From the NCBI GenBank assembly GCA_036346355.1, contig CM070572.1, positions 42,321,944-42,385,943 on the forward strand: DNA of 64,000 nucleotides. Direction: 5' to 3'. This document shows, one piece after another, positions 54,931 through 64,000 of this stretch. Position numbers and translations under genes: made by a program. Under the pieces are notes generated by a model, which ran no database searches, was not told the DNA's origin, and worked only from the letters and a program-made list of their open reading frames with translations. Position 1 is the first letter of the stretch; each line of letters starts with the position of its first letter. Source of the DNA: Rhipidocladum racemiflorum. Lineage: Eukaryota; Streptophyta; Magnoliopsida; Poales; Poaceae.

Positions 54931-57900
54931 ATGGATCGAAGCTGGATGTACGCTGAGGACCGTACGAGTGTGGAGTACATTAATGGCGTCTCCACTTTTA
55001 GAAGAGCTGCAGAGGAGGACATGTTTAATAAGGGAGTGCAGTATATGCCTTGTCCATGCATCGATTGCGAGAATATGATGATGTTTCGAAACTCAGCGCA
55101 GATCGAAGCACACTTGATTATGCGAGGTTTCAAAAAGGGGTATACATGTTGGACCGATCCACAATGAAGAGCGTAATATACAAGAAGCGGTGTGGTATCG
55201 TTAACATCTTCGACGAAGTCAACGATATGCCGGATGATCACATTGATTCTGCTTCCGACGAGGATATGTTGCATGATGACAATCTGGACCAGATGCTGCG
55301 CGACGCAGAAGGGAACCGTGATGAAAGGGAATATGAAAAATTCGTGGGTTTGATGGAGGACTCGAAGAAACCTTTGTTCGCTGGTTGCAAGGTGAAATAC
55401 ACAAGGTTGTCGTCCATGCTTGAACTGCTGAAATTGAAGGCAAGCAATTGTTGGTCAGACAAGAGTTTCACAGCGCTGTTACGTCTATTGGCAGACATGC
55501 TTTCAGAGGGAAATGAGTTGCCGACAACAACCTACAAAGCCAAGAAGGTTCTTTGTCCCTTGGGAATGGAGGTAGAAAGAATACATGCATGTCCGAACGA
55601 TTGTATCCTATACCGCAAAGAGTATGCAAACTTGCATGTATGTCCGGTGTGCAACGCATCCCGGCACAAGCGTAAGAGTCATTCAGATGAGGAAGTGAAG
55701 AAAGGAACTCCTGCTAAGATGGCATGGTATCTGCCTCTAATTCCCCGATTGAAGCGTTTGTTCGCTAACCCAAAGGAGGCAAAACTGCTGTGTTGGCATT
55801 TCGAGAAGCGTAAGAACGATGGAATGCTAAGACACCCTGCTGACTCCACCCAGTGGAGAAACATCGATAGGAGGTATGAAGAATTCGCTGCGGAGATGAG
55901 GAATATAAGGTTTGGACTAAGTATAGATGGAATGAATCCTTTCAGTAACATGAGCAGCCGGCATAGCACTTGGCCCATGAATCTCTGTATCTACAACCTT
56001 CCTCCTTGGTTGTGTATGAAGCGAAAGTACATTTTATTGTCTGTGCTTATCCAAGGACCGAAACAACTTGGGAACGATATTGATGTGTACCTAGCTCCAT
56101 TGGTGGAAGATCTAAAAACATTGTGGGTTCCTGGGGTACAGGTTTGGGATGCATACAAACGAGAGAACTTCACTTTACACTGCTTGTTGTTCTGCACCAT
56201 AAATGATTACCCTGCACTTGCTAACCTATCGGGCCAGAGTACAAAAGGTGCCAAGGCTTGCACTCACTGCCTAGACGATACTGAGAGTGTGTGGCTGAAT
56301 CACTCGCGTAAAACCGTGTACATGCGTCACCGTAGGTTCCTTGTGAGGAAACACCCATACCGCAAGATGAAGAAACTATTCGACGGGACGAACGAAAACG
56401 GTTCAGCTCCAAGGCCTTTTAGCGGGAGAGATGTTCATGACTTTGTAAAGGATTTGGATGTTACGTATGGAAAGGGACGTAAAGCAAGGTCGACCCGTGA
56501 GAAGAGCTTGTGGAAGAAGAGATCAATCTTTTGTGACCTACCTTACTGGGAGCACCTAGAAGTTCGCCACTGCATCGATGTCATGCACGTGGAGAAGAAT
56601 GTCTGTGATAGCCTGATTGGTCTCCTACTAAACATCAAGGGCAAAACAAAGGATGGTATCAACGCACGACTTGACTTAGTCGATATGGGCATAAGACCTG
56701 AGTTAGCACCAAAAGAGACCGTTAAAGGTGGTACGTATTGTGAACCAGCTTGTTACACTCTGTCAAAGGCCGAAAGAACTGAACTTTGCCAGTGCTTGCA
56801 TGGTGTGAAAGTTCCGTCCGGCTACTCGTCCAACATGAAGAGACTTGTTTCAATGCAAGATTTAAAATTAATTGGCATGAAGTCTCATGATTGTCATGTG
56901 TTGATGACACAAATGCTCCCTATTGCAATTAGAAGTATTTTGCCAGTCAAGGTCCGAGATTCAATCACGAGGCTGTGTTATTTATTTAACACAATCGCTC
57001 AGAAGGTCATCGATCCCGAATGACTAGATGCTCTGCAGGCTGAGGTGGTGATGACTCTATGTAATCTTGAGATGTATTTCCCTCCGTCATTTTTCGATAT
57101 CATGGTCCATCTCATTGTTCACCTTGTGATAGAGATAAAGATGTGCGGGCCTGTGTTCCTACGTAGCATGTACCCGTTCGAGAGGTACATGGGAATTCTT
57201 AAGTCTTACGTACAAAATCGATCTTGTCCGGAGGGTAGCATTGTCGAAGGTTATGCAACCGAAAAGGTCGTCGAGTTCTGCATCGATTACATGGCTCAGG
57301 CCCAACCAATTGGTGTGCCTCGATCTCGCCATGAGGGGAGGCTCCAGGGTATCGGGACCATCGGAAGGAAAGCAATCACGCCTGATCCAGTTGCGTGTGC
57401 TCAAGGCCATTTCACGGTTCTACAACACATGGCTGTAATGTCCCCGTATATCGTTGAGCATAAGCAGTGGCTAAGGCAAGAGAATCCAGCACGATAGGAG
57501 TCTTGGATCACAAGACAACATAACCTTCAGTTCAACAATTGGTTCAAAGAGCGACCCATCACTGGGAGCTCGTCATATGACACCCTGAAATGGCTGGCAA
57601 AAGGCCCAGCTTTTACAGTTGTCACATGGAAAGGATACGATTTAAATGGATACACATTTTACACGATAGATCAGGATTTGAAGAACACAAACTGTAACAG
57701 GGGTCCGCATAGATGTTCAATACCACCGGGTCAACAAGGAGCTCCTACTATGGGTTCATAGAGGAGATTTGGGAGCTTGACTACGTACTTTTCAAGATCC
57801 CACTATTTCGGTGTCGTTGGGTCCACCTCCAAAGACGTGAAGGTTGACAAGTACGGCATCACTACTGTGGACCTCGAACGTGTCGGATACCAAGATGAAC

Positions 57901-58148
57901 CATTCGTGCTCGCAAACCAAGTTGTTCAAGTCTTCTATGTTACCGACCTGTCCAACAAGAAGCGCCACGTAGTTGTTCAGGGAAAAAGGAGGATTGTCGG
58001 AGTTGAGAATGTAGTAGATGAGGAAGAGTACAATCAATTTGATGATTTGCCTCCTATCGGAAATGCCAGCATGGTCCAAGAAGAACAAACTGAGGAAGTC
58101 AGCTACACACGCGTCGATCATCGTGAAGGGATAATTTTCACTGTATAA
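54931..58148 (+). pseudogene. CACTA tnp2 transposase (TNPD-like), broken
   Basis: This would cut and join the element's ends. The start MDRSWMYAEDRT opens the transposase-associated domain (VQYMPCPCIDCEN ... GFKKGYTCW). A frameshift near 55155 moves to the frame of 55050-57023, which holds the long tnp2 domain (CPVCNASRHKRKS, AWYLPLIPRLKRLFANP, FGLSIDGMNPFSNMSS, LSVLIQGPKQLGNDIDVYLAPLVEDL, ACTHCLDDT, HCIDVMHVEKNVCDSLIG). DUF4218-like sequence follows (SHDCHVLMTQMLPIAIR, LEMYFPPSFFDIMVHL, MYPFERYMGILKSYV). A DUF4216-like tail follows at 57560-58148 (FIEEIWELDYVLFKIPLF, GYQDEPFVLANQVVQVFYV). In-frame stops: TGA at 57021 and TAG at 57495. More frameshifts lie near 57750 and 57830. Clear family, not functional as written. 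Confidence 0.92.
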
Positions 58149-58315
58149 TTACAATGTTAACTTGTAAGCAAGTGCATGCATGTATGCATAATAAAGTAAT
58201 ATTCTTCTGTGTACTCATTACAAGTACTTCTGTATTTATCTCAATTATTTTTTTGTGCTTTGAAAAAACATTAATCTGCAATGTATAATAACAACTAAAA
58301 ATATGACCAAGAAAA

Positions 58316-58438
58316 CACAGACGGTTCTAAAACAGAACCGTCTGTGATATAAAATAATACAGACGGTTCTAAAACAGAACCGTATGCGGTATAAAATAAT
58401 ACAGACGGTTATAAAACAGAACCGTTTGTGATATTCAA
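58316..58438. repeat. Second, internal CACTA repeat array
   Basis: Three ACAGACGGTTnTAAAACAGAACCGTnTG units about 40 bp apart, the same motif as at the left end but placed between the two genes. Confidence 0.92.
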
Positions 58439-58442
58439 ACCC

Positions 58443-58448
58443 TATATA
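58443..58448 (+). promoter_or_regulatory. TATA box of second CACTA gene
   Basis: CCTATATAAC immediately after the internal array and about 115 bp before the ATG at 58559. Confidence 0.55.
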
Positions 58449-58558
58449 ACTTGTTTTCAGTCACATTTCAAACCCTAAGCACACTTCAACCCTAACGATC
58501 CCCGCCGCCTCCCCGAGCTCGCCGCCTCCCCGAGCCCGCCGCCTCCCCGAGCACGCTG

Positions 58559-61500
58559 ATGGAGACCGGCGCCACCTCCCCGAGCCCCGCCGCGGCTGCG
58601 CCTCCTCCTCCCCCGACGGTTGCGCCTCCTCCTCCCGCAGCGACGTCTCCTCCTTCCCCAGCGACGTCTCCTCCTCCATCACAAGGTTGGCCTCCTCCCT
58701 CCTCCCCTCTGTTGTTAAGCATGGGGATATAGTGGCATATGTGTCAATTGTGAATTCGTGAATTTGTCAATTGTGCATTCTGTAATGTGCTTGTGCTGCA
58801 ATGTAATCTACTTGTGCTTGTGCTTGTGCTGTGATGTAATGATGTATTATTTGTGCTGTGATGTGATGTATTATTTAGGTTCTAATCATCCTTTCAATCG
58901 GGAAAACTAGGGAACACAATCGGGTTCGCAAGAGTGGCAAGGTGTATTCCCTAGTTTTCTCGCCTCACCTCTACGCGAGGATTGCAATCTTAATACAGTT
59001 GTGTAATAAAGTTATCAGCTTCCTCTAAAAAATTTGTCAAGAGGAAAAAAAGAGATAACTTTGCTATGAACAGTATCATTTCTCTCTTTTTTTCCTTTTG
59101 AATTATCAAATGCCAGATTTTTCTCATTTTTGTTACTCTTAACGTATGTAGAACAAATTTGAATTTAAAATTTCATTTGGGTGCATTTGCTATGAACAGT
59201 ATTATGTTTGCATTTGAAACCTGTGGGCTTCCTTAATTTGGGTGCTCGAGTTGTATATGTTGTGCGAAATTAATTCTACACTGCCAATCTTCCATGCTTC
59301 TTCCCAGTCTGATCAATGACTCCTTCCCAGTGTTCCCACTCGATTGCGACATCCTCGACTAGTGTATTCTCCCCCACCAACTCTATCCTCATCCCCACCA
59401 GATCCACCAGCTTTGCCTGTGGTGGCGACATATCTGACGATCAAGTAGGCGGCCGGCATTTTCAACATTTAGGAGTATAGAGGTCAGGCGAGACAAGTGT
59501 AAATGTGATAGGGAGAAAAAGAAAACAGGTGTGGAGCAAAGTGTGCAAGTGATAGGGAGACAAGTTTAGTTTTGCTTTCACACTAGCAATCTATTTGAAT
59601 TGCCGTACAAACCCAAACAGACCATCATACATGTTTACAAGGTAAAACAATTACAACTGTATTTCTTTGTGCCCAGCAAAATACCAAATGGAATGTTAGC
59701 ATCTTCAAAACCTAGATTGAAGGCAGAGAATATCAGTCTATTAGCTAACAAAAAATCAGACAACCATATATCAAATATAAGCACAAAATCCAAATATTCG
59801 ATTACAAAGCATGATAGTAATCTTAATTAAGTAAACACAGTGTTCTATATAGCTAGACACTCCACTACTGTTTGTTTCAGCAACTCACAGTGTCTTAAAA
59901 CATAAAGAAAAATGATGGAATAACACCATCATGATGAATACCTTTTGGTTTATGTGTTGGTTTCAGTTTTGTTCAGCAACACCATTGTTGTAATATAAAA
60001 TCCAAACAATACTATCAAATGATGGAATAACATTATTTCAATATTTTCTGTCCACCTTAGGCCCAACTGATGAGCCGAGTCAAGTCAAACCAACTCGCGC
60101 TCCAAGAAAAGCAAACAAAAGGCCAACAGGCCGATATAGCATCACGACGATCGATCCGAAAGATGGGTCCCCTACCGGAAGTAAAAAGGTAGTGAATGCA
60201 TTACGAACAATGTGCGGGATAGTTGCACGCGAACGGGTCCCCATCACATGTACATCCTGGAAGTCGCTGACTGACGAGGGCCGCAACGACCTGCTTACAG
60301 AAATCCTTTCCTCTTTCGATATCCCAGAAGAACTCGAGGCCCCTGTGCGACGGTATGCACTGCTAGTGGCAGGAAAGGCGTGGAAGACCTTTAAGAGCAC
60401 ACTTGTCAAGGAATACGTCAATAAGGATAGGACTCCCTACTCTAAGTACGGGTTCATTAGTGAGGATTCATGGTGACGTTTTGTTCAGTTGAAGACGATA
60501 GATCAATTCTTGATTGAAAGCGAAGCACACAAGGCCCTGCAAGCAAGGAACACCCACCCCCACAGACTCGGCACCGCTGGCTACGCGGGGAAGAGGATGC
60601 AATGGGACAGGGAGGACGAGGGGGACTCCGCGCCATTTGCATCGATTGCTGACCAGCGCGCCAGAGACTGGCTAAGAGCGAGGTCATGTGCCACACCATC
60701 TGGCACCATCTCCTTTACAAACCCTGCGGACGAGGAAGTCTGCCAACGTTTGGTAAGATATCGAACCACCATTTTGGTACGTATTTAGTTCCTAACTTCA
60801 TAAGTGAAATAACTTGCTGCGATCTTGCAGGCAGAGTTGAGTGCACAATCTTCCGGTGGATCTTTTGTCCCAAACAGGGAGAGAGATGCACTCTCCACGG
60901 CATTGGGAAACAAGGAACACCCTGGTCGCACGCGAGGCAAAGGGGTTTTCGTTCCCTGGAAAACGGGCTTCGAAGACACTCACATGTACCGGAGTAAGAA
61001 GAGAGGTAGAGACGAGCGCGAGAAAAAGATCGTGAAGGATCTTGAGGACAGGCTGAGAGGAGAATTCGATGATAGGATAAGAAGCCTCGAGGAAAGGCTC
61101 AATGCTCAAAACACACAGCCTGTGGAAGGCCAAGGGTTCAGCCCCACTACACGTAAGAGCAGCTGTGCGTCCGCCCCTGACCAGGGTAAACACGTCGGCA
61201 AATTCCCTGTCTGTGACATCAAGGTATACTAATTTAGATCTCTTGAATGCTCCATAGATATATCTTTTGGGCACATTAGCTAATTGGGTACCGTTGTGTA
61301 GGAGCCCACGCGGTGCAATCTCCAGGTGAGAGTTGCCAATTGCTCCCTTCCTATACAGGCTGCTTGGGGCCTCGCGTATCCATCCATTGAAGGGGCGATG
61401 GTGCACGGTACCCTGCTAGCATCGGGTTTCACGAAGGTCAATGTGGACGGTGTTCATGACATTTTCAAGATCGTCACGCTACAATTGCCTCCAAATGACG

Positions 61501-62948
61501 AGCTTCAGACACTGGGGGATGTCATTGGCACATTCATCCAGTGGCCCAATGACATATCTCTAGACATCCATCCTCCACCAGAAGTACCTCTACTTCCTCC
61601 GCCAGAAGTTGATCCAATTCCCCCCAAATCGGTTATCGTGCCCTCCCCACCCAAAAACATTGACAGTGAGTTTGATTTTGACTTTGACTTTGATTGCTCT
61701 CTACTCCCCTCGTCTCCCCCGAAGATTTCCGTTCCAACAAAGAAAGGGAAGGGCAAATCGAAAAAGATAGCGAAGGCCTTGGAGTACTATCCGATGGCCC
61801 CGTTGGCCCGGTTATTCAAGCTAGGAGAGCCTTTAATAACGGAAGATCGCATGAAGACATTAACTTACTGCTGCAAAAGCCTGCATACATACTACATGAG
61901 ACAAGCTAACAAGCCGTAGAACGAACATTACAACAAGTATCATGGTCCGCTACAAGCCTAAGCATCTGTTCAGCGAGTCGGCGGGGGCTACTTGCCCATT
62001 TGTCGGCTTCCAGGACCTGTTCGATCTCTTCAACCTCGACGCCCTCGACGCCTCGCTCTTAAGATGCTGGACATTGTGAGTGTGTCTTCCCTGTAATACC
62101 GATAAATGTCATATATATATATATATGAAGTGACCCCTTTGCCTAACTTTTGTATATATAGATTCATGATACGCGAAGCGAGAACGAACAATAGATCGGT
62201 GGGTTTCCTCGACCCACTCTTAGTCTCGCAGCCAACAATGAACCAAGATGCAAAAGCAGTAGAGGAATACGTACGACATGCCTTGGATGCTCAGAAAGAT
62301 AAAAGTTTCATACTTTTACCCTTTAACCGAGGGTAAGTGCTGCCCGACTTGGTATACTCTCATTTGTAATGTGCACACAATACTTTGGTGCTAATTGACC
62401 ATGGCAACATACCTATGCAGGTTTCACTGGGTTCTAATTGTAATTATCTGGCCAAGAATCAGGTTATTTACATTGATTCCTCACATACCGGCAACCACGA
62501 CTTGAACCCTATCGCACGGTTAATCACCAGGTAACCACGTTGTTTAAGGTGCTTGTTGCTCCTGGAATAGCTGAGGCTAACCTTTCGAAATCACGTAGGA
62601 CGGTCAAAGCTTTGCGAGATCCTTCTGTTCAAGGCGGGGATAAGGCGTTGCAGCACGATTTCAAGTTTTCGGTATCCTCTATATAGTATAATCCTATATC
62701 AAACTCCGTAGCCATGATTCTGGAACTAAGCAATTCTATTTTTGCAGTGCCACCAACAGGGACAGGGCAATAACCGATGTGGATTTTACGTTTGCCATAA
62801 CATGCATCTCCTCGTCAATGCAACACAAATGAGTAAGGATAAAACTTCGTTGCAAGACAAGGATCTAGAGTCCATTCGAGGAAAACTTTGTTTTTTCCTA
62901 TTCACTGAAGTCATTAGTAAAAAAGGCGAGTTCTACGCAGGTGCCTAA
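58559..62948 (+). pseudogene. CACTA second gene: TNPA-like region plus ULP1-like protease
   Basis: Exon 1 (58559 to about 58684) encodes METGATSPSPAAAAPPPPP, very Pro-rich. After a roughly 1.4-kb intron, 60062-60748 encodes a plant En/Spm transposase-type region (RERVPITCTSWKSL, FDIPEELEAPVRRYAL, HPHRLGTAGYAGKRMQWDRE), with an in-frame TGA at 60474-60476. About 60830-61224 is charged and coiled-coil-like (KKRGRDEREKKIVKDLEDRL). From about 61302, EPTRCNLQVRVANCS ... AWGLAYPSIEGAMVHG resembles DUF8039 of CACTA proteins, then a Pro/Asp linker. From about 62160 the sequence is a C48 (ULP1-like) protease: GFLDPLLVSQ, FHWVL (His, 62425), IYIDSSHTGNHDLNP (Asp, 62475) and NRCGFYVCHNM (Cys, 62778). 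A one-base shift lies between His and Asp. The ULP1 role in transposons is unknown. Confidence 0.83.
58899..58962. repeat. Hairpin-forming inverted repeat
   Basis: GGGAAAACTAGGGAACAC (about 58900) pairs with GTATTCCCTAGTTTTCTC (ending about 58961) in 16 of 18 positions, with a loop near 26-30 bases, in the first intron of the second CACTA gene. Confidence 0.75.
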
Positions 62949-64000
62949 CTGCAAGAGTTAGGTTTTTCTCTGTATTGCCACTTGTACTGTTTTAATTTAT
63001 GAAACTTGTGCTGTAATTTGTGAAGATTGTGGACGCAGTTTTTCTCTGTATTGCTGATCTGTGAAATGGATGTAATGATGCTTGTAATGTTTCTGTGACC
63101 GCTGAAATGGATGTAATAATGCTTCTGTGTTGATCGCATATATCTTGTGGACATATATCTTGGCGTATATTTGTGCTTTCTTTTTCAGATTTTTATGCGT
63201 CACAGGATGGAAACACGGCAGCTTCAGACACTCGTCACAAAATCTGGGGTTAGTGGAGCAGGTCCGTATTGTCTACAAGATATCCTTCTACTAATATATT
63301 TCATTTTTATGCTCATGTATATCTTCCTGTGTATTTATAAGGCCAAGATGAGGAGGAAGACGCATGATATCCGTAGCTACTTGTTGCTCTCGGTCCCAGG
63401 TATATCTCGGTCCCAGGTATATCTCGGTCCCAGGTAACACCCTTTAATTAGGTTGGCATTGGACTTCAACTTGAATCCAAATTATTTAAGTGAAGCACTA
63501 TAGGATAAATATATCACACATAATAACACCTCTAAGGAAATATAACCATGCATGTCCTATAATTTGCTTAAGTATGCCATTTATGTTCACTCATCAATTA
63601 AGTGTCAGTCGAATATCCGTATAAGTTGAAGACCTCAGTAAGAAATTCCCATCTATCAACGGACTAATTTTTTTTGACAAGCCATTTAAAAAAATGTTTC
63701 CAAAGTAATTAAAATTATTTTTATCTTACTTTTTCTTCATATTAATTAGACCAACATTCCAGCAATAAAGAATTGTTATAGAAAAAAAAATAAGAAAAGC
63801 AAATATGCATATGTTAACTATAAGATACTTTTTTTGTTGTCAAGCTAATCATGAAGAACAATGCATCACGTTGGTTGGAAAATACAAGCTCACTAATACA
63901 CTATACATCTACTTTCTGAACGATTTATAAAAATTTCTTGCAAGTTCACAGGCACTTGTCTTCACTAATTTTCACAATATCTGAGCAATTATTTCTTTAG
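62949..64000. other. AT-rich sequence to window end, no gene
   Basis: No coding signal and no CACTA right end. 62990-63140 repeats phrases such as 'gctgaaatggatgtaat' and 'tttttctctgtattgc' twice each. Confidence 0.5.
63389..63437. repeat. 17-bp tandem repeat, three copies
   Basis: CTCGGTCCCAGGTATAT starts at 63389, 63406 and 63423 (the third is partial). Confidence 0.95.

Larger units (their letters stand above)
54162..62950 (+). mobile_element. CACTA (En/Spm-type) transposon, right end not found
   Basis: Starts with CACTACTACAGAAA, the classic CACTA terminus, followed by an array of ACCGTCTGT/ACAGACGGT subterminal repeats. It then encodes a tnp2-type transposase and a second gene with a TNPA-like part and a ULP1-like protease end. 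No TTTCTGTAGTAGTG or right-hand array was seen before the window end, so the element is either truncated or runs past 64000. The end given is that of its last coding piece. Confidence 0.88.

Noticed and set aside
63147..63437. 96-codon frame near the right end
   Set aside because: No family match, AT-rich, and it ends in the 17-bp tandem repeat.

Overview
The window is nuclear DNA of a grass, probably panicoid. Two host genes have GC-rich first exons, grass-type intron structure and complete reading frames. Almost everything else is transposable-element sequence of typical grass families: Copia, Sirevirus, a large LTR without pol, LINE, MULE, CACTA, hAT MITEs and Stowaway-like MITEs. Nothing looks bacterial or organellar.

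Layout. 1-2.5 kb: minus-strand Ty1/copia gag-protease-integrase relic with part of its leader/LTR. 2.7-3.9 kb: 5'-truncated LINE bounded by a 13-bp target duplication. 4.9-5.5 kb: AT-rich degenerate tandem repeat. 5.9-6.3 kb: second copia gag fragment. 7.2-9.1 kb: hAT-like non-autonomous element full of pyrimidine/purine microsatellites. 9,422-23,749: a 14.3-kb Mutator-like element (MULE) with 92-bp inverted ends and a perfect 9-bp target duplication. It carries, all in one direction, a decayed MuDR-type transposase, a plant-mobile-domain gene and one or two GRF zinc-finger genes. 24,051-27,873: TROL, a nine-exon thylakoid rhodanese-like protein, intact; the MULE lies only 292 bp upstream of its ATG. 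28.3-29.6 kb: tandem duplication with a TA microsatellite. 29.7-30.3 kb: two small hAT MITEs with perfect 8-bp duplications. 31,027-35,667 (minus): SPEECHLESS (SPCH), a bHLH regulator of stomatal initiation, three exons, intact, with MITEs in its 2.7-kb first intron. 36,217-53,094: a probable solo LTR (about 5.3 kb once the insertion is removed, duplication GCAAA) split by an 11.6-kb gag-only Sirevirus-type element (duplication GGAAT). 54,162 to at least 62.95 kb: CACTA element with a broken tnp2 transposase and a second gene ending in a ULP1-like protease; its right end is not seen.

Functional reading. TROL anchors ferredoxin-NADP reductase (FNR) at the thylakoid; SPCH starts the stomatal lineage. 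They are transcribed toward each other and form a small gene island. Large transposons abut both upstream regions: the MULE 292 bp from the TROL start and the nested LTR complex 549 bp from the SPCH start. The transposon genes are mostly broken by frameshifts and C-to-T type stops. Several target-site duplications are nevertheless perfect, so either the elements moved using enzymes supplied in trans or some indels are assembly errors.

Main points of interest: the multi-gene MULE in a photosynthesis-gene promoter; duplication of the FNR-recruiting C-terminal module in TROL; a 2-kb field of primer-binding-site-like motifs in the Sirevirus; and the same palindromic repeat array before both CACTA gene promoters.
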